Assembly: GCA_015499985.1 (NCBI GenBank)
Contig: JAAAUF010000776.1
Location: 1-20,126 of the forward strand
DNA: 20,126 bases
Direction of reading: 5' to 3'
DNA from: Haplosporangium gracile
Lineage: Eukaryota > Mortierellomycota > Mortierellomycetes > Mortierellales > Mortierellaceae
Position 1 is the stretch's first letter, and each line of letters begins with the position of its first letter. Positions 10,374-20,126 of this stretch are shown one piece after another. Below the pieces are notes generated by a model, which did no database searches, was not told where the DNA came from, and saw only the letters and a list, made by a program, of their open reading frames with translations. Made by a program: the position numbers and the translations under genes.

Positions 10374-11728
10374 CTACCTCAGTATTTCGGGATTGCCCGT
10401 TTGAATATACTCGCGGATAGCATTCTCCAGTTCAGGTCGTGTTTGTGAGAGTGCGACAAGGTCGCGATTAAACGTCGCTCCAAAACCTTTCAGGAATCTG
10501 GGGATAACAGCCTGAACGTCGACGGAGGAGTCGTTGAGTTCCTTGGACAACGAGGTTGTCTCCTTGCCCGTCAAACCACAAGCGACAATCTGATTGAAGA
10601 ATTCCAAATCTGTGTTGCAGTTGAGAGCAAGTCCGTGGGATGTGATGTATCGCTGCACATGGACGCCTATAACAATTTTTGAACGAGCCAAGCACGAAAG
10701 AATTAGCCAAAAAAGAGTCAGTACGTGTGTGTGTGGGCTAAAAGGACCAGAGAAATAGTAAGCATATCCAGTTGGCCAATGCACTGCGCTTTGGCACGGG
10801 TGCAAGACAAAAGATTTCCTTACCGATAGCAGCAATCTTCTTTTGGTCGTTGATCCAGACTCCAGTGTTCTCCGTTGTAATCGCTTTCACACCAAGCTCA
10901 GCGCAGGTCGCAATGATAGACTTTTCCAGGTAAGCCACATAGCAACGAACACTCAACTATGCATTTGAATGAAAAAGAAGGTGTTTGCGTGAGTTGTTTG
11001 CAAAGTCGGTCCAAAATGAGGCAAGTACCAGCAGCTGTTTTAAAATTATTTACCTTGATGGGTTTGAGATCCAAAATGGGGTACGCCACCAATTGTCCAG
11101 GTCCATGAAAGGTGATCTCGCCTCCGCGAAGAGACTCTACATAGACAGCGCCTAAATTTTGTAACCGAGACGCCTCTTGGTCGTTAATTCCCTGTGCGCC
11201 TCTGTTCCGACGACCATTGGTGTATGTCGGTGTGTGTTCAACCAAGAGAATAAGATCCTCGCTCCCATCCTCCTTGGGCATGTTGGTAACGTGCCCTACT
11301 GAGCCTAGATTTGATCCATCAATGGACTGTTCGACCGCCAATGCTGCTGCTGCCTGTGCTCTGCAATCCTCCCGCTCCTTTCGAAGGCGGAGTTGTCGAT
11401 CAACCAGGAGCTGTTGCAGCGCAGAGGAGCGCTCATATGGAAGATTCCGGAGATAGATGAAGGGCAGCGGCGAGAGTCGGGGACGAGCAAGTTTAGTGAG
11501 GCAGGTAACCTCAACTGCCTCGACGCTGGCTGTTTCTGAGGTGAAGTTGGTGTTGGTGTGGGCTATTGGCCTTGATGTTCCGAATGCTCGACGGCGTGAT
11601 GAAGCAGCAGGTCTTGGTAGCAAAGACCAGATAGAGTGTCCTATTGGTCGTAAGTGTCCCTGGAGTTGGACTGGACGGAATTGGCGGCATTGCCAGAAGG
11701 CGTGGCGGGCAATGGTAGCGTTGGTCAT
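10374..11728 (-). CDS. LIP2: Mitochondrial octanoyl-[ACP]:protein octanoyltransferase (LipB/Lip2)
   Basis: The enzyme moves octanoyl groups from mitochondrial acyl carrier protein to lipoyl domains, the first step of lipoate synthesis. Three exons, 11728-11054, 10956-10824 and 10666-10374, join in phases 0 and 1 to 366 residues. Motifs appear in family order: LLVEHTPTYTNGRRNR, RGGEITFHGPGQLVAYPILD (about 201-220), TTENTGVWIN, KKIAAIGVHVQRYITSHGLA with the catalytic lysine region, and IVACGLTGKETTSL containing the expected acyl-thioester cysteine. The N-terminal ~60 residues are Arg/Ser-rich without acids (MTNATIARHAFWQCRQFRPV) and include RRRAFGTS, resembling a matrix presequence with a processing site. 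A linker of about 35 residues before the first motif (near EQSIDGSNLGSVGHVTNMPK) makes it longer than bacterial LipB (about 210). Acceptor TAG at 10959-10957 was chosen because it preserves phase. The gene is intact and converges with the velvet gene. Confidence 0.94.
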
Positions 11729-12626
11729 GACCCGAGAGAGTGTTTGACGGATCCCGAGTCTGCAAAAGACTTAATGAGGTGCGAATGACGAGAACGACGG
11801 GCGCAAGTTGCTCCTGAAGGGATGCCTGGTGATGAGTGAGATGAAGAGGAAAGCAGTGGAAGAGAGATCAATTTCGTTGATCACATATTTTTCAGTTGTT
11901 GGGTGAACTTTTCTTTCTCTTGTTCGTTCTACGTTGACCCACGCTTAGTCGCAATCGCGGGCGAGCGAGTTGGGGACTGCTGGAGCTATGGTATGAAATT
12001 ATATTAAGGGCTTTTCACAATGGCATTGTTGGTGGCGTCCATTTCCAATGATGGTTTCCGCCGAAAGGGAGGAGAGGAGAGCAAAGTAGGGTTCGACCCA
12101 TGACCCCAATACGCGATTTATGGTTCAGATGCAACAACCTCTGATTTGCCCCTTTAGCTCAAGCTTTTTAGGATGGGCTGAAAGCATTCCAAGCTGCTTT
12201 TCTAAGACCTTGGAACTGTGGGACCTTGCGGGTTTTGAGATTCTTCTGAAAGAGCGAAAGTGGGAATTTCTATAATCCTTTGAATTACTGGCACTGTACT
12301 ACCTTATCCCTGACCACAGACTCAGATCGACCTAGTCCTAAACGAATGCATCATCGGCGAGAACTCTGTTGAAGAAAGATTTGAGACTCTTTTTTTGTCG
12401 TTATTGGCAAAGTAACGCGTGCAATACAAAAAAACAATTAGAAGGTTACTTAGAAGAGACAAGGTACTGCATCGAAAAACTGAGGGTTAGACCATTCCAA
12501 ACACAGGAAACAACAGCAAGTGATGCCTTTGACATCCTGCTCATGTTCTTTTGAAGCCTTAGCCCGAGAGTTTTGTTGGCTATCTCCCGCGTGGTATTAT
12601 AAGGCTCAGCGAACGAAGAAGGAGCA

Positions 12627-12885
12627 TCAACTCATCAATGGGCCCTCCGTGATTCCATGATGGCTGTCTTGCGCGCGATGGTTCCTAAACTCCATTGCAC
12701 TGCCACACAGGTGGACAGTTCCAGGCCATAGGAATGATCTAGAGGTTGACCTGCAGCTATTCCGATGGGCTGAAGCACTGGTTTCCATGTGCGCGATCAA
12801 TTGAGAAACAATCGGTGTCTTTCGTTCCTGCAAGGCATGCCACAACTGATCAAATGGACTGAGATCAATAAGCGCTAAGAAAAAA
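12627..12885 (-). other. Uncertain coding-like fragment
   Basis: On the minus strand, a run of T followed by CTTAG near 12876-12885 resembles a 3' splice site. An open frame of about 80 codons follows (LIDLSPFDQLWHALQERKTP...) to a TGA at 12629-12627. Composition is protein-like at first and Ser/Arg/His-rich later. No upstream exon can be placed because the promoter and leader of the IPT/TIG gene lie there. It may be a gene or transposon relic, or chance. I do not recognise it. Confidence 0.2.
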
Positions 12886-13111
12886 GGATATATATATTGT
12901 TCACTTCACATTCGCCACTCACACTCACTCCCAAAACTTCCTCCTCCCCCTTTCTCCCTTTCTCTCTATCTTCCTTTCACTCAGTCTCTCCCTCTTTTCT
13001 CGCATTTTTACATATCTTCTTGCTTCATATTTCGCTCCTTTTTTTCATTTTCCTTTTTCTTGTTCTCATTGTTTCTCATTGTCCATTCCCTTTTGTTATT
13101 CACGCCTCAAT

Positions 13112-13125
13112 CACACCGCCTAATC
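13112..13125 (+). promoter_or_regulatory. 14-base leader motif shared with the velvet upstream region
   Basis: CACACCGCCTAATC occurs here, 10 bases before the start codon of the IPT/TIG gene, and again at 6185-6198 upstream of the velvet gene. It could be a shared untranslated or regulatory element of two regulator genes, or coincidence in CT-rich sequence. Confidence 0.25.
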
Positions 13126-13135
13126 TTTTTGCATC

Positions 13136-16100
13136 ATGCCCCAGCAGCAACATCACCCATTCCACGCGGTCACTCCAGCCGACACCATTCCTCAATCCCA
13201 GCATCCCTACCACCATTCTTCCGAGCTCTCCTCATTAGCCTCTCATTTGCCTCTGCTCCCTACTCATACCCCACAACACCAACAACAACAACCGCTCCAA
13301 CAACACGAACAACAACAGTACAACACCCCTCAAATGTTGACTAGCCCCCCTACTGGTCTTCAATCCCGTCAAGCACAAGATCACGCCGGGCAACAACGCG
13401 TGCAGCGGGCAACAGCGTCCAAGCAGAGACCCGCGCCCCACTACGGAGTCCGTTACAATCCCATGGTAACGGGCTCCAGCTCCATCTCCTCCATTGCGCA
13501 TCCACACATCCCTGCCCTTCCCAATATCCAGCTCGGACAGTCCCCTACAGGAACCCAAACATCAAACTATATCTCTTCAGCGCAATCAAGTTCATCCGGA
13601 GTGGGTCCCAATCAGCTCTTCTCTTCAAACTTGACCATGAACTCTGACCTGCACTCCTTGTCAGGGTCAAGCAGCATCTCGATAAACGGTACTTCCAGAT
13701 CGATGCCGATCCATCAAGCATCACTACCTCCCCGCTCAAACTCTCTCGTGGTCCCGTCATGGCCACCTTCTCATATACCCGGCTACATTCAAAGCTACGA
13801 GGTAAGAACGCCACTCTGACGTGAACGATGCTGCTGCTTCTGCGTGGGGGGTTTTTTTGCACTCTTTGTTCCAGTTGCGTACTTAGCCAAACAAAGGGCC
13901 AATACAGAATTACAGCATAGTACCGATTGATATCTAGTGGACCTATAAGCCCCCTACGGACGATCCTCCTCATCCTCATCCTCATCCTCTCTTTCTCTTC
14001 CCTCCTCCCCCCCCCCCCCCCTTCTCTCTTCTCGCCCCCTCCCTTTTGTATTGCAGCCACTTCCTTGGGAGGTATAACAAACAAGAATTCGTTTTTTTTT
14101 CTGGATTGCAAACCTCGCATACAATTGGACGAGCAATCTTATGGAGTTTTGGAGTTTTGGTCTCCTGGATTTGTACCTGCCACCCTCCCCTTCATCTCCA
14201 ATTTATGCGACCACTGTGAGGGAGTAGAAGCAAAAAGAGAGAAAGCGAAAAAAAACAGTACCAGATGTACATAGCGTCCTTTGATTATCCAAGCATCTTA
14301 TTTTGTATCTCTCAGAAAAAGTCAGCTACAAGAATACCTTTACTACTCCGTATTACTACTCACGGTCCTCCACATGAACCCAATTACTCGTCTTGACATA
14401 CATCGTCCCGTCTCTGTCTTTGTTATTAGCAGCAGCAGCAACAGTACTCCAATGGTTCCGACCTGATGTCCCAAAACGCAGGTACTAACACAGGCCATTC
14501 AGGCTTGGCTCCTCCTGCCGACTTTTACAATCGCTCTCAACACACTCCGCTCTACCAGATGGGGATCCCTCTCTCGGATGGCTCTCACTTCAACTATGGG
14601 TCGTCGCCAGCATTGAGGTATATATCCTGAACTGTCTTTCTACGCCTCTTCTGTCGAAAATACCCCTCCCCTTCACTGCGCCGCCTTTTATTTTTTTGTT
14701 TTATTTTGTTATAAAAATGGTCATACGCGAACACGCGCTCACATATTGCACTACGCCACCGACTCCTCTTTTCGTTTGCATTCTTGTCCCTCCGTCTCCA
14801 GCCCGACCCCTCTCCTAAGCTTAGCCGCAACTGGGTCTGTAGGTAGTGACTTTAAGCTGCCTGCCTTTGATATCAAGGCGTATACGTTCCGCAAAAAGTC
14901 CCGCCACTATGTTGCCGTCAAGCAAGGAAACGCTCTGCGCATCGAACCCATCATCTACCTCAAGACCAGTATCCTCGACCACCAACAAGACGTAGTCAGG
15001 AACTGGGACTATCTCCGCTTCTCCCCCCACCGCTTCCGCGACAATGCCCTTCCCAAGAAAAAGCTGACCACTGAAGGTACAATCCGATTGACTGCCGTAG
15101 GGAACAGACTTTGAAGAGGATCAAACAGCATTGGTGATTGACTTTTTAGTTTATGAATTTTTCCATGTGGCATAGAAATGAGGTCGGCACGGATTTTGGA
15201 CGTTGACATTTCTTTGATCTCCCCGAACAACAAGAACAGACTTATCGAGGACTCTTGCCCCGCCTGCGTCATGCGAATGGTACGTGGTATGAAAATACAC
15301 CGTTGAGACATGTGGAAAGAGTATTCTTTGTAAGAAGCTAACACCACACTGTGTCATTTCCCTTCCTACTGGACACTTAGGATGGAGAGCGCAAGGTATG
15401 AGTGCTTCTCATGTTCGGTGACAGTAAACATAACTTTGTCCGAATACAACAAACCATCGATAACCTTACAACTTCTCACCACTGCTTGGTAGATTATGCA
15501 AGTGTTGGCCAAGAACTTCAAGGTGACGCACACGGGAGAGCCAGTCATCGACATCCGAAAGGGCCACGCTATCGTCTGCATCAAGCTCAACTGCTACAGC
15601 GACCATCACAACGAACAGGAGGGCTTTGTTGTTAGGATGCAGACTTTGTCCTCGGTTGTGGATATGGGCAGCTCGGTCAAACTTCGAATCTGCTGTGAGG
15701 CACGATCGAAGGCTGGGACTACGGAGGTTGAGGTCGAGGAGGAGGAAGGTCTGACCGATATCGATGCACCTGCCTCTCTCGGATCGCGATCGCCACCAGG
15801 ACAGGAACGTCCCGTTCAGAGTCCCTCCTTGAGTTATGAAAGCGAGAGCCCCGGTCCAAAGGTCCGAGCTCGTCAGCGATCGGTCAACTCTAGTTCGGTG
15901 GCATCGCCTCGATCGGTGGACGAGCGAATCATTAACTCATTGGCAGTCGAGTCAAACTTGCGTGCACGGAACGGCGGGTCCACTTCTTCAGGGTCTGTCT
16001 CTTCGACACTACCTGCCAAGCCACCAGTCTTTCGCAAAATCTATCCTCTGACACCGAGTGAAGGGTCATGTCTTGGTGGCACTCGTGTCACGATCCACGG

Positions 16101-19100
16101 AGCCAACTTTGATTTTTTGCGGAACCCCGTCGTGTACTTTGGAAAAGCTCGGGCCGAGTTAGTCATTGTATCGCACCACGACGTGATGGAATGTACCACT
16201 CCCCCTGCTGAAGGTCTCAAGCCAGGTATTGTCAACGTCCAGATTGCCTCGGAGGCAGAATTACTGAGACCTGAGGCCGACAATGTCGAGTTTATGTACA
16301 CTGTTCCGCCAGACTATGACCTCTACAACCTGGCTGCAACGTCACTCTCCTATGCCATGGCAAATGAATATCCCCTCGACGACAGCGTAAGGTTCTTTGT
16401 ATTTTCGTCCGCATTCTCATGCGCTGTTATTTTCCTGACAACTCACTCTCTACTTTAATCCCTCCAATCTAAATAGTTGGCGTTTATTCTGAGAGCACAT
16501 CGGTCGGGAGCAGGACTGGACCCTCTTCAAGGATGGGGTATTGAGCAGTGGGCCGAATCGACAGAGAGCAGTCTGGAACTCGGAATTTCTTGGGCTGCCA
16601 AGGAAGATCTGGTGCTAGACTTTTTGCGGGTCATTCAAGTTCTAGCACCAGGACGTACCTTGCCCTCCTTCATGGTAACCTTCGTCCCCACTTCGACTCA
16701 TTTTCACGGCCGTATTGTGCAGTCAAACGGCATATAAACTAACTAAGCCTTTTATTTCTTGTACATGGCATAGACCAAGACAGGACATAGTTTGCTGCAT
16801 ATTGCTGTTCAGTACAATATGGTTCGTCTGGCAAAGGAGCTTGTGGCGATGGGTATCGATCATACCGCCGTTGACAGGAACCAAATGCCTGGTAAGTGAG
16901 CTGTGGTCATACTTTGCATGAGTCTAATTATTATTCGTTGATATCAAGCGCTTACTGACAGCATAAAACTGTCAATATTTGTAATAATTAGCATTGATGT
17001 TCGCAGAGATGATGTCAAGTATGGAGATGATGCAGATGCTGTCGAGCACCAAGGTCCCACCACGACCAATGGTGCCACCACTCTTTGCCACAGCGACGAC
17101 TCGCTCGAGCATGAAGGAAATGGTGGCGTCGTTGATCCAGAAACACGAGACGATACTAGTCAATATTCTGCAGCAGGAACAGGAGCGCAAGCACAAGGAG
17201 CTGATGAGTCTCCGGGATCGATCTCTCCGTATCATGGAACTCAAAGACCAAGCGCTGGGCAAAAAGTCTATGGATGAAGAGGCAGAGGTTGCTCAGTCGT
17301 CGCCCTCTCTCAGCTCTCTGGGCGAGGGTTCCCCTGAGAGGGAGCTGTCGAGTGACGAACAAGGACCTAAGCGGAAATTCCAGATTGATGCAGCGATCGG
17401 TTGGGCTCTGGCCAAGAAGCTCAGTATTGAGGCGTCTCCTCCTTTGTCATCTCTGGATGACCTGTCTGTTGTGGATTCCGGTCGAATGTCGTTTATCAAG
17501 AACGGATGTCAGTTATGGGAGAGCTCGAGAGGTGCGCAACTCTTTGGCGACTTGGTGTCGTTTGGCCAACCAGCTGGGCTCCAGATCTGGGCATGCGACT
17601 CTGTAACGTTGGCTTCTCTTGACTCTACCTCTGGTACATATTCTTCCCCAAAAGTCTCCAAGGACTCTTCTCTGGCCGTCTTGGCTCTGTCGACGACGGG
17701 ATTGCATCTCTTCAAGGAAGACTCTGTCGGTCAGGACCGTGTCAACAAGAGCCTGGAGAACTGGAGTCTGGTGGAGATTGAGCGGATCGGACTTTTGGAG
17801 GAGGATTCGGAAGAGATGACGATTTGTGTCGACATGTGTGGTCTTGTTCCTCGAAAAGGTCACAATCTGCTAGGTGAGCGGATCGAGATCAAATCGACGA
17901 CTGCCAGCAATATCATCAAGGCCATCTCGGAAGCTCAGACGCGCCTGGACCAGCACCAACGGGTGGCAACAAAGCATTGTTGGGCAGAATCACAGCTGAA
18001 GCTCTGGAGTGCACTCTTTGGGGTCGAGGTGCGAGAGTTTGATACCGTTCTGACGGACCATTTGGATTTCGAGGACGGTGTTTTGACAATGACGCCGACC
18101 GGGGGCGACAGGTGGGGCGGTTACAGTGTGCCGATGATTGGTGCCGTCCTTGCCTCAATCTGCTTCTTGGACAACTGCAACAGCATTGATTTCTCTAGAG
18201 TCAAGGTCGAGGATGACGGATGGAACAAGCCAGAGTTAATTCGACAGCTGGAGCGGACCGTCCGGACCAAGAAGAATGCTATCCTTGGCTGGAATTTCAG
18301 TCATTGCGGATGGACGCCATCAACAGTTCATGGATTCGTCAAAGGATTCCACTCGACTGAAGTTACCGTGGAGAAGGCCCTGACAGGTTGTGCCCAAATC
18401 ATTCTTACCGGGAACCACCTGAATGGCGACAACTTTGCTGGACACTCTTTGGTCGAGTGTATCAATCGAATGACGAGGCTTGAGACGTTGGACATTACTA
18501 GCTGTGACATTGGTCTGGTCGGCATGGACAATCTCGTCCATCACATCAAGGGTTTAGCCAATCTCAGGGTCAGAGGCAATAGATGTGACCAACGCTGGTG
18601 GACATGGACGGATACTCTCCTCCAGCGCAACCCCAAGCTTCGGTCCTGCCACATCGGAGCACCCATCAAGGTCGACAACCCAGGTGCGAGCCTTTTGAGT
18701 CTGGAGAGTCTACACTCACTGAACCAGCTCGTTGAGCTTGATCTGACAGACTCTTGGGTCACCACTGGTACTCTTGACACCCTGGCCAGGTACCTCCGGG
18801 TGGATGCTTCTCATCACCTCAAGACGCTGACACTTTCGCACTGTCAACTGGACTGGTGCTCAAGTATGGTTGGGTTGTTCAGGACGATTTGCGACATTAA
18901 CACGTCGACAAAGTTTACGCTGAACGTTGGTCGCAACCCACTCTTTGACAAGGAGGAATCCGTCAGAGCTTGGATCGAGTCAGTGGAAGGAGTAAAAGTC
19001 AGTGTACCGTTTGGAATCCAGATGGACGAGTTGGTGGTGACCGATTGTACACTTCAGCGGATCCTGGGGCCTCTTGCTGCCGCAACCTGTTTCAACGACC

Positions 19101-19936
19101 TCAACTTTAAGGGAATTTATGTCAAGCAGGACTTTGGATTCCTTTCTTCCTCTTACGACGAGATGCGCCTTCAGACTGTCCCAGTTGCCGCATCACCCGA
19201 GAGCTGCCTTGCCCTGGGCAGGATCCTGGAGTCTAACTCGTCGCTGGTGATGCTCGATGTTTCAGGAACAACAACAGCCTCTGAAAGTGCTACTGGTCGG
19301 TCGATAGGAGGGTTTGGACGTCATGTCTCTCTGGCGTTTCCTGGCCTGGGTCAAAACTCAACTCTCCGTATTCTTGCACTCGATCACAACCGGTTTGGCG
19401 AGGAAGGACTGTCACAGTTTTGCCAGGCCCTTCGATCAAACACTAAACTAGGCGTCTTGACTTGCGACGGAAACGACGTTTTCACGCCACAAGGACTTTG
19501 CAGCATTGAGAGGATCTTTACACCTGCTACACCCCTGTCCCTCTTGTCGTCGACCTTCTCCGGTAGAGGAGGGTACCAGTCGACAGAGATGATGGATGTG
19601 GATGCTTCTGCCACAACCACTGGTGAGCAGCAGTACAATCAGACTCTGTGTGTCTGGACGCATGGTCAGGAAGAGATTTTGATGCATGTCCAGCTATTGA
19701 CACAGGATGTCACGCGATTGGAGGAGGAGAGAAATCGGTTGGAGAAGCGACTGGCAAGAAGCCGGGATTTGACGAATGAAAGCGATGTCAAGGTGCTGAG
19801 CGACGCGTTTGAGGAGCTCAAGAGACGAGTCACGGTGGCCAAGCGAGTGCGGTTCGAGTACTCGGAGACACATGCGCGTATCGTCAAGGCTATCTCTAAC
19901 AACAACAAGCGCTCTTTAAACTCTCGGTGGATCTAA
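13136..19936 (+). CDS. Mga2/Spt23-like IPT/TIG-ankyrin protein fused to PH-like and LRR half
   Basis: Ten exons, 13136-13801, 14057-14071, 14430-14617, 14802-15076, 15176-15279, 15381-15395, 15493-16386, 16477-16674, 16774-16891 and 16992-19936, are in phase throughout (1805 residues; 1800 if the first microexon is skipped). Order: Gln/Ser/His-rich disordered N-terminus (1-290); a DNA-binding-like region as in fungal Mga2/Spt23 (about 300-490: FRKKSRHYVAVKQGNALRIE, DVDISLISPNNKNR, a CPAC pair, FKVTHTGEPVIDIRKG); Ser-rich linker; IPT/TIG domain (about 598-692: IYPLTPSEGSCLGGTRVTIH); one clear ankyrin repeat plus a partial one (about 787-835: TGHSLLHIAVQYNMVRLAKE); charged helix (about 870-917); PH-like region (about 1010-1170); LRRs (about 1290-1690: LETLDITSCDI, LVELDLTDSW, LKTLTLSHCQL, LRILALDHNRF); C-terminal coiled coil (about 1725-1790). 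Mga2/Spt23 control fatty-acid desaturation from ER-anchored precursors, but no C-terminal membrane segment is seen here. The PH plus LRR half resembles CARMIL-type proteins in layout only. Domain calls are by eye. Confidence 0.82.
13963..14021 (+). repeat. CTCATC repeat and C15 homopolymer in an intron
   Basis: Within the intron before the first microexon, a CATCCT-type hexamer array (about 13963-13988) is followed by CT tracts and 15 consecutive C (14007-14021). It forms an unusually long polypyrimidine tract about 35 bp before the proposed microexon acceptor. It is a likely site of assembly error or strain variation. Confidence 0.8.
14057..14071 (+). other. Candidate 15-nt microexon (PLPWE) of the IPT/TIG gene
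   Basis: TTTTGTATTGCAG precedes and GTATAA follows a 15-base phase-0 exon encoding PLPWE. Including or skipping it leaves the frame intact, so it may be optional. A second 15-nt exon in the same gene makes it more believable. Confidence 0.5.
15381..15395 (+). other. 15-nt microexon (DGERK) of the IPT/TIG gene
   Basis: ACACTTAG precedes and GTATGAG follows 15 bases encoding DGERK. It joins CPACVMRM to IMQVLAKNFKV. A Cys pair followed by an ERK-type basic stretch is what I expect in this position of Mga2/Spt23-like proteins, so the microexon is needed for a normal domain. Confidence 0.75.
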
Positions 19937-19940
19937 TAAA
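19935..19940 (+). terminator. Poly(A) signal overlapping the IPT/TIG stop codon
   Basis: AATAAA starts inside the TAA stop codon (19934-19936), so the 3' UTR may be very short. Only 116 bp separate the stop from the right TIR. Confidence 0.45.
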
Positions 19941-20052
19941 AACGAAGACAGTGGTTGATATTTTTCGTGTGTGTGTTTATGTTGCCGTCACTTTGATATG
20001 CGTGTAAGTGGAAAAATTAGAGTGTGAATCGACCTTTAACCAGAGTGAAATT

Positions 20053-20126
20053 GACCATAGAACCGGTATGAAAGCTATCAGGGAAAAGGAACGAGGTACA
20101 ATACATAAGCAGAAATAGTGAGACAA
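20053..20126 (-). repeat. Right terminal inverted repeat (74 bp)
   Basis: This is the reverse complement of 1-74 with one mismatch, at 20071 (A, against the complement expected from C56). The repeat ends exactly at the last base of the window, as the left one starts at the first base. Confidence 0.97.

Larger units (their letters stand above)
11729..13135. promoter_or_regulatory. Divergent intergenic region between LIP2 and the IPT/TIG gene
   Basis: About 1.4 kb separates the two divergent start codons. Nearest the + strand gene, a TATA-like run (ATATATATATT, 12888-12898) is followed by a 237-bp CT-rich leader. Another TATA-like ATTATAAGG lies near 12596-12604. Only one open frame here looked possibly meaningful (12627-12885 minus, listed separately). 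No tRNA, repeat array or other RNA gene was found. Confidence 0.45.
1..20126. mobile_element. Candidate 20.1-kb TIR-bounded unit without visible transposase
   Basis: The window begins and ends exactly with a 74-bp inverted repeat (73/74 identical), outermost bases TTGTCTCAC / GTGAGACAA. Inside lie four intact spliced host-type genes, two decayed genes and a small MITE-like insertion. I translated the candidate coding regions on both strands and saw no transposase (DDE or otherwise), YR/integrase, RT, helicase or polymerase, so any mobility would have to be supplied in trans. Target-site duplications cannot be seen because nothing lies outside the TIRs. Two alternatives stay open: two independent inverted copies of a short dispersed repeat flanking ordinary chromosome, or contig ends that break in a repeat. 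The inverted repeat is seen directly; calling the whole a mobile element is inference. Confidence 0.4.

Noticed and set aside
12088..12110. GGGTTCGACCC resembling a tRNA T-arm
   Set aside because: The flanks do not form a T stem of normal geometry and no acceptor, D or anticodon arms fit on either strand.
12369..12554. 61-codon open frame in the divergent intergenic region
   Set aside because: No splice context, no recognisable motif and no extension upstream; length is within chance for AT-rich DNA.
16994..16996. TTG as a start codon for the last large exon
   Set aside because: In the spliced model this is an internal leucine codon; eukaryotic non-AUG starts need independent support.
16997..19936. 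Separate LRR gene starting at the Met-rich stretch
   Set aside because: The preceding 100-bp intron has a GTAAGTG donor and TTAG acceptor in matching phase, and there is no room for a promoter; a fused gene is the simpler reading, though not proven.
1..20126. CRISPR array, rRNA, virus-like or retroelement genes
   Set aside because: No spaced direct repeats, no ribosomal RNA-like stretch and no polymerase, capsid or reverse-transcriptase motifs were seen on either strand.

Overview
The window looks like nuclear DNA of an early-diverging filamentous fungus, most likely Mucoromycota and probably Mortierellomycotina. The reasons are spliced genes with mostly short GT..AG introns (about 80-160 bp plus a few of 0.5-1.1 kb), pyrimidine-rich 5' leaders, a velvet-family regulator, a fungal Mga2/Spt23-type factor and mitochondrial proteins with presequences. 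The organism is inferred from gene style; no marker gene proves it.

The most striking structure is at the edges. The first 74 bases and the last 74 bases are inverted copies of each other with one mismatch (73/74). The 20,126-bp window is therefore exactly one inverted-repeat-bounded unit. I found no transposase, integrase, tyrosine recombinase, helicase or reverse transcriptase inside it. It is either a large non-autonomous TIR element carrying host genes, a host segment flanked by two inverted copies of a short repeat, or a contig that breaks in a repeat at both ends.

Layout: (1) 1-74 left TIR, then about 0.7 kb without a gene. (2) 795-2577 (+) a chromate-transporter (CHR family) pseudogene with three single-base frameshifts and one in-frame stop. 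(3) 2742-4019 (-) an intact four-exon mitochondrial [2Fe-2S] ferredoxin (Yah1/adrenodoxin type). (4) 4353-5387 (-) a decayed, unidentified coding relic interrupted by a 122-bp inverted-repeat insertion (MITE-like). (5) 5388-7017 a long pyrimidine-rich upstream region. (6) 7018-10130 (+) a seven-exon velvet-domain regulator, VelB-like. (7) 10374-11728 (-) three-exon mitochondrial octanoyltransferase (LipB/Lip2). (8) 11729-13135 a divergent intergenic region. (9) 13136-19936 (+) a ten-exon gene for a protein of about 1805 residues joining a Gln-rich N-terminus, an Mga2/Spt23-like DNA-binding region, an IPT/TIG domain and ankyrin repeat to a PH-like plus leucine-rich-repeat C-terminal half. It has two 15-nt microexons. 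(10) 19937-20126 short 3' flank and right TIR.

The ferredoxin and the octanoyltransferase act in the same mitochondrial process: octanoyl transfer, then Fe-S-dependent sulfur insertion to make protein-bound lipoate. The velvet and IPT/TIG proteins are predicted regulators of development or lipid/stress responses. The four intact genes show no frameshifts across more than 8 kb of exon sequence, so the lesions in the chromate transporter are unlikely to be general sequencing error.
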